64,000 bases of DNA, taken from assembly GCA_035380245.1 (NCBI GenBank), contig DAOSXA010000002.1:806001-870000 (forward strand), given 5' to 3'. This DNA is from Candidatus Zixiibacteriota bacterium (lineage in GTDB: Bacteria > Zixibacteria > MSB-5A5 > GN15 > FEB-12). How positions within the stretch are numbered: the first letter of the stretch is position 1; each line of letters starts with the position of its first letter. Shown here piece after piece: positions 50,531-59,384 of this stretch. A model generated the notes under the pieces. The model was given only the letters and a program-made list of their open reading frames with translations, searched no databases and was not told the origin of the DNA. A program made the position numbers and the translations under genes.

Positions 50531-52846
50531 TCAGGAAGTGGCGCCGACCTTTTCAGGCTCCGGGGTATCGTTCTGCTGTACCGGGACTTCAGTCTTACAT
50601 TCCGGGCAGCGGAGGAAATCCCCTTTCTTCTTAGAGGTCTTCAACACCATGAAAGGATAATGGCAGGCAGGGCAGGCCTGATTTACCGGCATATCCCAGG
50701 AAGCATAATCACACTTAGGATAATTGGAGCAGCCGTAGAAGATCTTATGGCTACGGGTTTGCTTCTCGACCAGTTGGCCGCCACAGCCTTCGCGCGGGCA
50801 TTTGACGCCAATTGTGATTGCCTTGGTGTTTTTGCACTCGGGATAGCCCGAACAAGCCATGAAACGGCCGAAACGCCCGGTTTTGATAACCATGGGGCGG
50901 CCGCATTTTTCGCATTTTTCATTGGTTTTAGCCCGAGCTTCTTCTTCCGGTAAAGGTCGCGTGTTGCGGCATTCCGGATAGCTCGAACAGGCCAGGAAAC
51001 GTCCGTTACGACCCCACTTAATAACCATGGGAGAGCCGCATTTCTCGCACTTTTCCTCGGTCATTTCGACCATCGACTTTTTGATCTCCCCCTCTTTCCC
51101 CTTCAATTCCTGCAGGGTATCATTGAACGGCCCATAGAACTGCTGCATCAGCTTGACCCAGTCGAGACTTCCTTCCTCGACCTGATCCAGTTCCTTTTCC
51201 ATCTCAGCCGTGAATTTGACGTTGAACAGGTCCGGGAAATTGTCGACCAGGATTTTATTCACGGCTCGACCGAGATCGGTTGGATGCAGCTTACGTTCCT
51301 GGACATCGACATATTTCCGATCCTTGAGGGTGGAGATGATCGTTGCATAAGTGGAAGGGCGACCGATGCCGTCCGCTTCGAGTTGCTTCACCAGAGACGC
51401 TTCCGAAAACCGTGCCGGAGGCTTGGTGAACGACTGCGAAGGCGTTAAACCGAGCAACTTCAGAGTTTCATCAATAGCCAATTTGGGAAGATTGTCCAAA
51501 CCGTTGCCATTGCCGTTGCCGTTGGCATCATCAGCCTCTTTGGTTTCCTGATAAACGCGCAGGAATCCATCGAACTTGAGTTTCTGAGCAGTCGTGCGAA
51601 GCAGAAAACGTCCGGCCGTGATATCCACCGTAGCGACATCATAAACAGCCGCATTCATTTGCGAAGCAACGAACCGGTTCCAGATCAATTGATAGAGCTT
51701 GAACTGCCGGGGGGTAAGTTTCTTGCGAAGTTTCTCGGGTGACAGACTCATATAAGTCGGCCGGATCGCCTCGTGGGCATCCTGGGCACGCCCCTTACGG
51801 GAATACTGCACCGGTTTCGACGGCAGATAGGCATCACCGAATTCTTTGCCGATATACTTCCGAGCCGCTCCGAGAGCTTCTTTGGCAATACGCGGCGAGT
51901 CGGTTCGCATATAGGTGATCAAACCGGTGGGGCCTTCCTTGCCCAACTCGATACCTTCATAGAGCTGTTGGGCGACAGTCATAGTCGCTTTGGGAGTCAA
52001 GCCAATAGCACGAGCCGCTTCCTGCTGTAACGTGGAGGTAATAAACGGCGGCAAAGGACGGCGAACTCGTTCGGTTTGCTTGAGATCGGCAACCCGATAA
52101 GTCTCCTGCTCCAGCTCCTTGATATAGCCCTGACATTCTTCTTCCGAGCCGATCGTAATTTTGCCGGCGGTTTCTTTTTCCTGCGGCGCAACTACGGTTC
52201 GGTCATCTATCTTTGTCAGCCGGGCCTTAAACTTCTCTTTGTGCTGAGTCTGCAGATCAGCCTCGATCTGCCAGTATTCCTGCGGTTGAAAGCGAGCGAT
52301 TTCTTCATCCCGCTCACAAACCAGCCGGAGCGCGACCGATTGCACCCGACCGGCCGAAAGACTGTGGGTAATAGTTTTCCAAAGGAACGGTGAAACCGTA
52401 TAACCGACCAACCGATCCAGCACCCGTCGGGCCTGCTGGGCGTTGACCAGATTAAGATCCAGTTCGCGCGGATTGGCGATAGCTGACTTTACAGCCGATT
52501 CGGTGATTTCATTAAAAGAAACTCGCAGTACCTGGGTGTCCTTACCCGGCTTCAAATTGTTGGCCACATGCCAGGCAATGGCCTCACCTTCGCGGTCGGG
52601 ATCGGGAGCGAGATAAATTGTATCCGCTTTCTTAGCGGCTTTTTTCAACTCGCTGATAACCTTTTCTTTTCCCTTGATAACATTATAATCGGGCTGAAAA
52701 CCGTGTTCAACGTCAATGCCCAGTTTCGATTTGGGAAGATCAATAATGTGACCGATCGTAGCGAGGATCTGGTAATCCTTACCCAGAAAACGGGCAAGTG
52801 TTTTCGTTTTGGTCGGTGACTCTACGATTACCAGGTTTTTTGACAT
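50531..52846 (-). CDS. topA: DNA topoisomerase I
   Basis: A 771-residue type IA topoisomerase that relaxes negative supercoils. The Toprim domain occupies about 1-115 (IVESPTKTKTLARFLG, then DPDREGEAIAWH). The active-site Tyr is in TYMRTDSPRIA (about 313). The C-terminus carries four four-cysteine zinc ribbons (CEKCGSPM, CEKCGRPM, CPREGCGG and CPACHYPF, from about 600 to 755) and an acidic tail. An Asn-Gly repeat (NGNGNGNG, about 445) sits in a linker loop. It lies between rpoZ and xerC with short gaps. Confidence 0.96.
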   Translation of the reverse strand: MSKNLVIVESPTKTKTLARFLGKDYQILATIGHIIDLPKSKLGIDVEHGFQPDYNVIKGKEKVISELKKAAKKADTIYLAPDPDREGEAIAWHVANNLKPGKDTQVLRVSFNEITESAVKSAIANPRELDLNLVNAQQARRVLDRLVGYTVSPFLWKTITHSLSAGRVQSVALRLVCERDEEIARFQPQEYWQIEADLQTQHKEKFKARLTKIDDRTVVAPQEKETAGKITIGSEEECQGYIKELEQETYRVADLKQTERVRRPLPPFITSTLQQEAARAIGLTPKATMTVAQQLYEGIELGKEGPTGLITYMRTDSPRIAKEALGAARKYIGKEFGDAYLPSKPVQYSRKGRAQDAHEAIRPTYMSLSPEKLRKKLTPRQFKLYQLIWNRFVASQMNAAVYDVATVDITAGRFLLRTTAQKLKFDGFLRVYQETKEADDANGNGNGNGLDNLPKLAIDETLKLLGLTPSQSFTKPPARFSEASLVKQLEADGIGRPSTYATIISTLKDRKYVDVQERKLHPTDLGRAVNKILVDNFPDLFNVKFTAEMEKELDQVEEGSLDWVKLMQQFYGPFNDTLQELKGKEGEIKKSMVEMTEEKCEKCGSPMVIKWGRNGRFLACSSYPECRNTRPLPEEEARAKTNEKCEKCGRPMVIKTGRFGRFMACSGYPECKNTKAITIGVKCPREGCGGQLVEKQTRSHKIFYGCSNYPKCDYASWDMPVNQACPACHYPFMVLKTSKKKGDFLRCPECKTEVPVQQNDTPEPEKVGATS

Positions 52847-52886
52847 GCGAATTCCTATGCTGCTGTGTGAAACAGGTCTTAGCTAA

Positions 52887-53114
52887 CTACATCGAATCGG
52901 AACGGGAAAACTTTACTTTTCCGGAGAGAACATCTTTGAGGGCAACGGCCGTAATTTTGCGGGCATCGATATCAATCGACGGGTCTTCTTCAAGGCGTTC
53001 AAGGGCTTGCAGGCGTTTCGTGTTTAAATAACGGGCGTGCTGCGCAGCAATAATTACCGCCTCGTAATTGTTCAAGCCCTGCTTATCCAGGCCTTCAATT
53101 GATTTAATCGGCAT
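52887..53114 (-). CDS. rpoZ: RNA polymerase omega subunit
   Basis: A 75-residue protein that helps assemble RNA polymerase. The pattern NNYEAVIIAAQHARYLN (about residues 14-30) fits the conserved helix of omega (normally RF.LV..A..RAR.L), and ITAVALKDVLSGKV follows as the second conserved helix (normally A..EI..GK). The start at 53114 is chosen because GGAGG lies 5 bases before it; a longer frame would overlap gmk. The order yicC-gmk-rpoZ is conserved in many bacteria, which supports the call for so short a protein. Confidence 0.85.
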   Translation of the reverse strand: MPIKSIEGLDKQGLNNYEAVIIAAQHARYLNTKRLQALERLEEDPSIDIDARKITAVALKDVLSGKVKFSRSDSM

Positions 53115-53142
53115 GTTTACCTCCAGTTCGAATAACGAACGA

Positions 53143-53793
53143 CTAACCGGCAATCTTCTTTATTTGTTCCCCCTTCAACCGTTCGGTTCGGCAGAAGTGG
53201 GCCTCTATTATACACAAAACCTGACGAGTTGCCAAATCAAGATCCTGATTAACGACGGCATATTCAAACCGTCCGTAAAGTCTCATCTCTCGTTTGGCGT
53301 TTTCGAATCGGACCTGAAGCTGTTCCCGAGTCTCGGTGCCGCGTCGTTTCAGGCGACGGCGCAATTCAGTAATCGAAGGTGGAAGAACGAATATGGTTAT
53401 AGCGTCAGGATATTCCTTCTTTAACCGAAAGGCCCCCTGAACATCCACATCCAGAAGCATCACCCCCCCGTTGTGCCGGACGTTGTCGAGAGGTTTGCGG
53501 GGAGTACCGTAATGATACAGATGGACCGGGAAATGCTCCGCGAAGAAATTCTTTTTGACCAGTTGCTGGAATTCATCCTCAGAAACGAAAAAATACTCGC
53601 GGCCGTTGCGTTCTCCCGGTCGGCGCGAACGTGTCGTATAGGACACCGAGAACTGCCAGCCATCGTTTCGACGTTTACGAGACAACAAGCGTCGACAGAT
53701 CGAGGACTTGCCTCCACCCGACGGCGATGAGATAATGACGACCCGGCCCGGTTTGACCCGGGGGCGTGGTTTGGTCCCGGCTGTTTTATTCAA
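53143..53793 (-). CDS. gmk: Guanylate kinase
   Basis: A 216-residue enzyme converting GMP to GDP. The P-loop SSPSGGGKSSICRRLL is at about 21-36. The GMP-binding YTTRSRRPGERNGREYFFVS follows (cut here to TTRSRRPGE and GREYFF), and the lid/C-terminal stretch IFVLPPSITELRRRLKRRGTE is present. An N-terminal basic extension of about 12 residues precedes the usual start. It overlaps yicC by 8 bases and precedes rpoZ. Confidence 0.96.
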   Translation of the reverse strand: MNKTAGTKPRPRVKPGRVVIISSPSGGGKSSICRRLLSRKRRNDGWQFSVSYTTRSRRPGERNGREYFFVSEDEFQQLVKKNFFAEHFPVHLYHYGTPRKPLDNVRHNGGVMLLDVDVQGAFRLKKEYPDAITIFVLPPSITELRRRLKRRGTETREQLQVRFENAKREMRLYGRFEYAVVNQDLDLATRQVLCIIEAHFCRTERLKGEQIKKIAG

Positions 53794-54661
53794 CGTTCTG
53801 GACCTGCTCCCGTAACTTCTCGATATCCTCCTTGATCGATATCGCCAGACGGCTGATTTCGATCTCGGAGCATTTCGCGGCGATTGTATTAGCTTCCCGG
53901 TTCATTTCCTGAAGAATGAAATTCAGCTTTTTGCCAATCGGACCGGTCTTTTTAAGGTTCCTTTTGAACTGCGCCGCATGGCTTTCCAGACGCGTGCATT
54001 CCTCGGAAATATCAGTCCGCTCAGCCATAAGGGCAACTTCCGTTTCCAGGCGAACCTGATCTGCCACCGCCGAGCCAAGAAGATCCTCGACCTTCTTCGT
54101 AAGTTTTTCCCGATAAGCCTCCACCGCGGCTCTCGAGGATTTTTGCACTTCGGCGTTGAGTCGCTCGATATTATGGATACGAGCTGTCAGGTCGGCCGCC
54201 ATAGCTTTGCCTTCGTTGGTACGCATCCGCACAAGACCGTTCAGAGCTTTATCGGCGACTTTCGAAAGCGCTTTCCAGATAACTTCATCGGGTTCACTAA
54301 TTGCCGATGCCGTAGCGATTTCCGGCAATACCAGGAGGTCTTTGACCGACACCTCTCCGGTTAATTTCAATTTTTTGCGAAGTTTCTGAAGCTGATGGTA
54401 ATAGGTCTCAGCGGCTTCGATATTAATTGGGTAGCGCGATGGGGACCCATCGGGTTCATCGAAATTTACGAACACATGAATCTTACCGCGATTTAACTTG
54501 GTCTTGATCAGATCACGAAGACTCAACTCCATCGAGGAAAACTGGCGTGGCAACCTGATGGAAATTTCAAGGAAGCGGTTATTGACACTCGACATCTCGA
54601 CCGTAAAAACCCCAACCTTGCTGGAATACTCGGCTTTACCGAAACCGGTCATGGAAAGCAT
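53786..54661 (-). CDS. yicC: YicC/YloC family endoribonuclease
   Basis: A 291-residue protein of the YicC family, reported in E. coli and Bacillus to be an RNase. The N-terminus MLSMTGFGKAE is diagnostic. The middle has NNRFLEISIRLPRQFSSMEL, and the C-terminal EMNREANTIAAKCSE with the helix ending EKLREQ is the DUF1732 part. The length is typical. It overlaps gmk by 8 bases and begins 88 bases after the receiver-DHp gene, making it the head of the housekeeping run. Confidence 0.93.
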   Translation of the reverse strand: MLSMTGFGKAEYSSKVGVFTVEMSSVNNRFLEISIRLPRQFSSMELSLRDLIKTKLNRGKIHVFVNFDEPDGSPSRYPINIEAAETYYHQLQKLRKKLKLTGEVSVKDLLVLPEIATASAISEPDEVIWKALSKVADKALNGLVRMRTNEGKAMAADLTARIHNIERLNAEVQKSSRAAVEAYREKLTKKVEDLLGSAVADQVRLETEVALMAERTDISEECTRLESHAAQFKRNLKKTGPIGKKLNFILQEMNREANTIAAKCSEIEISRLAISIKEDIEKLREQVQNVE

Positions 54662-54749
54662 ACTTCTACACCCTTATTTAGACAGGGGATCAAAATAGAC
54701 TGTTCGGCCCAAATGTCAACCGTAAACTAGTGGAAGCGAAACGAGCTGA

Positions 54750-55445
54750 TTACTCTACCGGCTCTTTGAGAGCGGCCTCAATCAACCGCCCCGAAGCGGT
54801 TTCGCGAACAGTCGACTGGGTCAAATCGGACAGCATACGCAGTTTTTTGTCGATTCTTCGCGCTGAAGAAAGAATCACCCGTGCTTTGTCGATAGTGCTT
54901 TTATCCAGATTATCGGCATCGGACATTATCAACTCAGCCGTTCCCAAAATGGTCATCAGAGGATTATTGATCTCATGGGACAAAGTTGCCGCAGCGGCTT
55001 TAATCGCCTCATGGCTTTCAGGAGCCGTCACTATGGACCCATCGTTTATTTGAGACGGATGGAGCCCATCTTCCCAAAGAATCTCCTCCACCACTTGCGA
55101 AACCGACTCGGGAAATCCGGAATCGATGGGGAGATAATCAACAGCACCCGCTTTAAGGGCTTCGACCGCCAGTCGCTCGTTACCTGCTTCGGCAACCGCT
55201 ATAACCGGTGCGGGAATTGACTCCACACGGATTATCTCAAGGAACTCAAGACCACTCAAATCGGGCAATATCAGGTTGAGAATAACGACCGAGAACTGCT
55301 CACGCCGCAGGAGCGACAGAGCATCCTTAGCCAATGCCGTCGAGATCAAACGAACCCGGCCCAGGCGTCGAGCCAGCTCCCGCTCTACCAACGGCGCCAA
55401 TAACTGGTTTTCGTCCACCAGCAGGACGTTCTTGGGACACAACAT
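54750..55445 (-). CDS. Degenerate receiver fused to a histidine-kinase dimerisation domain, no ATPase domain
   Basis: A 231-residue protein. Residues 5-125 form a CheY-like receiver: the acidic pair (Asp11-Glu12) is kept, but the phosphoacceptor position is Asn57 (ILNLILPD), and the usual Thr and Lys are replaced (VIAVAEAG and DYLPID). Residues about 145-215 form a DHp domain with an intact H-box, ATLSHEINNPLMTILGTAEL, His157. No catalytic ATPase domain follows; the protein ends at 231 with a normal stop. The upstream gene, 15 bases away, supplies an ATPase domain but lacks the His, so the pair may act as one split kinase. It is not an obvious truncation because no remnant of an ATPase domain is seen downstream. 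Confidence 0.85.
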   Translation of the reverse strand: MLCPKNVLLVDENQLLAPLVERELARRLGRVRLISTALAKDALSLLRREQFSVVILNLILPDLSGLEFLEIIRVESIPAPVIAVAEAGNERLAVEALKAGAVDYLPIDSGFPESVSQVVEEILWEDGLHPSQINDGSIVTAPESHEAIKAAAATLSHEINNPLMTILGTAELIMSDADNLDKSTIDKARVILSSARRIDKKLRMLSDLTQSTVRETASGRLIEAALKEPVE

Positions 55446-55460
55446 ACTATAGAGATCGAA

Positions 55461-57374
55461 CTAAAGACGAGGCAGACGGATACGAATTGTCGTACCGCTT
55501 CTGCCGTCCGATTCAGCTTCGATATCACCCTGCATAGATTCGACCAGAGCTCTGATCAGGGCCAGGCCGCGACCGTTCCCGGGAGGACTTTGTGGCCGAC
55601 GTCCCGGAATATGGAAATACGGTTCGAAAATATCACTCAGATACTGCCGGGGAATCCCCGGACCGTTATCGGTAATTTCAATAAACCAATTCTCTTCCGC
55701 CGCTCGGCAAGTCAGTCTCAAATTAAGTCGCTCATCGACACAATACCGCAGGCTGTTGTCGATAACAGCTCCGAATATCGTCCTGAGTTTATTGCGACAG
55801 GTTCTGATTTTAGGTAAATCGGAACAGCGTGCCGTTACGGCGATATTCGGGAAACGAGGCTGTATCGCGTCGAGACATGATTTGAAAAGCAACTTAAGGT
55901 CGGTTTCCGCCGGTTCTTCCTGAGACCGCTCATATTCGGCCAGTCGGCTCAAATCACTGGACATACCGAGCAATTGCCGTGATGATTCCAACAGCATTTC
56001 AATCGAACGGTTTCCTTCATCCCCCAGTTGGTCAAACAACACATGCCCCAGTTCACCAGCCGATTTCTCAATCAACGAAACCCGTGAGACCATCGTCGTA
56101 AGTGCTTTTATCCAGACGTCGTGATTCCTGTTCGATCCCGGTCCTGAGAAGGTTTCTTCCGAATAGTACGGGATCATGACAAAACAAGCGGAATAGTCAC
56201 CTGGATCGAAAACCAGGCGGATAAGGACCAAATCCATCATTTGTCCGGTCGCTGCCTTAACGGTGATTCTGAGATCGTTTTGTACGGTGTCATTCGACGA
56301 AGGCTCGAAATGATCTTTCACCAGGGCCGCCACTTGCTCTTTATTGCCGCTCAAAAGACAATCCAGGAACTGGTGATAATCATCTCCCAGTTCATCCGAT
56401 CCGGCAAGACGAGCAGCACTCGAGTTGTAACCCACTACAGCACCGTCGCGTTGGGTCAGCACGGCGCCGATTCCAAGGCTCTCCAGAAAACCGATCGTGA
56501 ACTTGATATCCACCGCCGGATCACCGTCCCGGTCATCATCAGACGCGAACAAACGCGCCACGAGCTCCAGTCCGAGATTGATTCGACCGATTGCCTGACA
56601 AGCGACCTCCGATTCGGTCTCTTCTTCAAAAAGCAGACGCAGTAAATAAGCACTGTGACCGTCGCAGATCAGCGGAGCGACAAACTCGTTCGGGGCAACT
56701 CCCGATAATTCAATTGCTCTGCGAACGTCATCCTGATCGGTGAAATCATATCGTTCCGATGATACCGCCACCTGCCGATGCAACGGTCCGGCGGGCGGAA
56801 TCGAATCGAAACTGAACGGTGCATTGATTTGATCGGTGGCTCCGGCACGGGGCTCCAGATTCTCGCCGTCGAACAAATAAACCGAGGCCTGTCTAGCACC
56901 GGCCAAACGGCGGAATGCCGCCGTCAGCGGTTTCAGATCGCAACGCCCGTCAAGATTTATGAGGTCGTTAACAAAATCCTTCAAAGCCGTATCTGTCGTG
57001 CAGACCACTGAACTCTCCGAGTTCAACGCAGCCGTGTCACATACGAGCTGGAAATTTACCGGATTACCGGCGATATAGTTCAACGAGACCACGGCACGCG
57101 CCCGAATCGGTTTCGATCCAACGGCTATCAGAGTGATATCGGTCGCATCGAAAAACGATTCGTAATGGTTGCGTTGAGTAAGAAGTTGATTGATACGATC
57201 CTGGGAGTCAGCATCCAGAAACTCTGTAATCGAGCGCCCAAAGAGGTTTTCCTTGGTGCATTCGAGCAGGTTCTCGATTTTGTCATCTATATAGACAAAC
57301 CGCCCCTTGAGATCGATCTTGCATACAGCACACCTGGTGAAGCCGATGCCGGTCTCAACCGTTTTGTCCGCCAT
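55461..57374 (-). CDS. PAS-GAF sensor with HATPase domain but no visible phosphoacceptor histidine
   Basis: A 637-residue cytoplasmic protein. An N-terminal PAS domain (about 12-115, RCAVCKIDLKGRFVYIDD), a GAF-like domain (about 130-270) and a second PAS (about 290-360, GIGAVLTQRDGAVVGYNSSA) precede a helical hairpin (about 418-490) and an ATPase domain (about 510-637). The ATPase motifs are intact: Asn540 in VIDNSLRY, ITDNGPGIP (about 567-575), IFEPYF and GNGRGLAL (about 599-606). In the hairpin, MVSRVSLI stands where a kinase has VSHELR, so the His position reads Arg (about 431). It is followed 15 bases later by the His-bearing partner. Ligand unknown. Confidence 0.85.
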   Translation of the reverse strand: MADKTVETGIGFTRCAVCKIDLKGRFVYIDDKIENLLECTKENLFGRSITEFLDADSQDRINQLLTQRNHYESFFDATDITLIAVGSKPIRARAVVSLNYIAGNPVNFQLVCDTAALNSESSVVCTTDTALKDFVNDLINLDGRCDLKPLTAAFRRLAGARQASVYLFDGENLEPRAGATDQINAPFSFDSIPPAGPLHRQVAVSSERYDFTDQDDVRRAIELSGVAPNEFVAPLICDGHSAYLLRLLFEEETESEVACQAIGRINLGLELVARLFASDDDRDGDPAVDIKFTIGFLESLGIGAVLTQRDGAVVGYNSSAARLAGSDELGDDYHQFLDCLLSGNKEQVAALVKDHFEPSSNDTVQNDLRITVKAATGQMMDLVLIRLVFDPGDYSACFVMIPYYSEETFSGPGSNRNHDVWIKALTTMVSRVSLIEKSAGELGHVLFDQLGDEGNRSIEMLLESSRQLLGMSSDLSRLAEYERSQEEPAETDLKLLFKSCLDAIQPRFPNIAVTARCSDLPKIRTCRNKLRTIFGAVIDNSLRYCVDERLNLRLTCRAAEENWFIEITDNGPGIPRQYLSDIFEPYFHIPGRRPQSPPGNGRGLALIRALVESMQGDIEAESDGRSGTTIRIRLPRL

Positions 57375-57389
57375 GTTTAAGCACGCTTG

Positions 57390-59357
57390 CTAATCAAGTT
57401 TCAACAGCTTCAACAGAGCGGTGGCGTTCTCGGCGGTCACATGCACCATGTAGATACCCGCAGCTACGGGCTCACCGGATTGTGATCGACCGGGCCACGC
57501 AACTCTGTCCCATCTTGATATAGCATCGGCAGATACGGACGAGGCATTGACTTTTTCCCATATTTTTTCACCGGCGACGTTGTAAATCGAAACGCTTTTA
57601 ATCGTCCCGGCGGTATTGTCGGCATAAATATAAACAGTATCTCGAAACGGGTTAGGACCGGCATAAATGGCGTGATCCGACCTCCCTGAAGTCTCCAGCA
57701 CTAATTCCGCAGTATCGGCGACACCATCGGCGGCGGCACGCAGGAAAAACGTCTGCCGATAAGGCGCGGATTCCAGCCCGATCATAGTTACCGTAGCGGT
57801 ACCGTCGCCCTTATCCAGCAAAGTGACACCTTCGGGAAAATCCCAGCCGTCGATCACCGGAGCTGACTCAATCCCACCGGCCGCGGTCACGGTAACTTCA
57901 GCCGTTTCCCCCACTCGTACCCGAAAATCGGGGAGATCCTCGAAATGGGCATAACTCGCTGCCTTGTAAGCATCAATAACACCCCAGCCGAGATCGTTAT
58001 TGGGATTCCCGGCAAGGCTGGCGGTAGTCTTAAGTTCTTCAAAAACCTCATGCGCGGTCATATCGGGATTGCGCTGCATGATTAACGCCGCCACACCTGC
58101 CACAGCCGGAGCCGCGAACGAGGTGCCGCCGACATAACGATAGCCTCGGGCCGGCTCCGCCCTGAGAGTAATGACATTGACTCCCAGCGTTGCGACATCC
58201 GGCTTGATACGGCCATCGGCAGTCGGTCCCGGTGAAGAGAACGAAGTAACGGAAGAATCGCTGTAAGTAGCCCCCACCGCCAGCACCGAATCACCGTCAC
58301 CGGGGAAACTGATTCTCCCCCAGAGACTGCCGCGTTCGTTGCCGGCCGAGGTGACCACCAGGATATTGCGAGAAGCGGCCATATCGGCCGCAATCGTGAT
58401 ATAAGCCGTGTTGCCGTCGAGATCGATATATGAGTAGTCTACATCGTCCTGCCAGTTGTGGTAACCGAGCGACGAGGTAATGATATCCGCACCGAGAGAA
58501 TCGGCCCATTCCGCGGCGGCAATCCAATTGTCCTCCTCCACTCGGATTTCCGTAGCGTCGCAGGTTATCTCGGTCTTGGCGAGAATGAAATCAGCCGCCG
58601 GAGCAATCCCGATAATCTCATCCGGGACATTAGCGGCAATAACTCCCAGCGCCCAGGTGCCGTGGGAGTTCTGAAAATTCGATTCCGTATTGTTTTCACA
58701 TTCATTGCCGGTAACATCGACCCTGCTGTTGATAAAATCGTAAGTGGCAATAATCGACGCCGAATCCAGACCGGGATGTTCGATATCATAACCGGTGTCA
58801 AGCACGGCCAGGCGCACCCCGTCACCTTTTATCCCAAGGCTATGTACGATCGGAACATTGATAAATTCGTTTTGCAAAGCGGAGTAGCCATAGACAGAAT
58901 CAGCCAGGTTTTGCGCCGGAGATAATACCGGACGTTCTGTCGGCAGCGACGGCAGCGACGCATTATAAGTGTGATGGACATCGATACTGTCTACGAACGT
59001 ATAAGTAGCCACCTTACTCAAAGCGGCAGCATCCGCCTCGATAGAGACCGCCTTGAGCCAGCGTGAGGCTCGTCGAACGGTCAAACCGGCGTCAGTTAAC
59101 GAGTCCAGAATTTCCGAGGCTACCGGGAAATCCAGGCTGTCGAACACTACTCCGGCTTTCGCTCGCCTCAACAGGGCCGCCTGAGTGAATGTCACCGGCG
59201 TCTGCGACCAGCCCTCGGAATTGATAAACACCCAATAAATGTGCGGATAGTCAGCCGTTGCAAGACGACGCGCCGAAGAAGTCAGCTTGTCGTTGGCCTG
59301 TAAAATGGTCGTTATCGACAGAAAAACGATTAAGAATATCGCGGCTACTCGTGACAA
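57390..59357 (-). CDS. Secreted subtilisin-like serine protease with T9SS/FlgD-like C-terminal domain
   Basis: A 655-residue S8 protease. A signal peptide (about 1-22) and an I9-like pro-region (about 30-130) precede the catalytic domain with Asp in AVLDTGYDIEHPG (about 187), His in NSHGTWALGV (about 232) and Ser in GGTSFAAPAVAGVAAL (about 413). The usual HGTHVAG reads HGTWALG here, but the catalytic His is kept. The C-terminus (about 570-655) is a FlgD-Ig/T9SS-like sorting domain (AGPNPFRDTVYIY, then AAGIYMVHVT). The start is a TTG. It lies between the sensor gene and the M1-like gene, in the same direction. Probably degrades external protein. Confidence 0.92.
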   Translation of the reverse strand: MSRVAAIFLIVFLSITTILQANDKLTSSARRLATADYPHIYWVFINSEGWSQTPVTFTQAALLRRAKAGVVFDSLDFPVASEILDSLTDAGLTVRRASRWLKAVSIEADAAALSKVATYTFVDSIDVHHTYNASLPSLPTERPVLSPAQNLADSVYGYSALQNEFINVPIVHSLGIKGDGVRLAVLDTGYDIEHPGLDSASIIATYDFINSRVDVTGNECENNTESNFQNSHGTWALGVIAANVPDEIIGIAPAADFILAKTEITCDATEIRVEEDNWIAAAEWADSLGADIITSSLGYHNWQDDVDYSYIDLDGNTAYITIAADMAASRNILVVTSAGNERGSLWGRISFPGDGDSVLAVGATYSDSSVTSFSSPGPTADGRIKPDVATLGVNVITLRAEPARGYRYVGGTSFAAPAVAGVAALIMQRNPDMTAHEVFEELKTTASLAGNPNNDLGWGVIDAYKAASYAHFEDLPDFRVRVGETAEVTVTAAGGIESAPVIDGWDFPEGVTLLDKGDGTATVTMIGLESAPYRQTFFLRAAADGVADTAELVLETSGRSDHAIYAGPNPFRDTVYIYADNTAGTIKSVSIYNVAGEKIWEKVNASSVSADAISRWDRVAWPGRSQSGEPVAAGIYMVHVTAENATALLKLLKLD

Positions 59358-59384
59358 GGTCCCACGCTTTCGTTCGGGCTATAT

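Noticed and set aside
51490..51525. Asn-Gly repeat in topA as a sign of disruption
   Set aside because: It lies in an inter-domain loop, keeps the frame and all catalytic and zinc motifs are intact.
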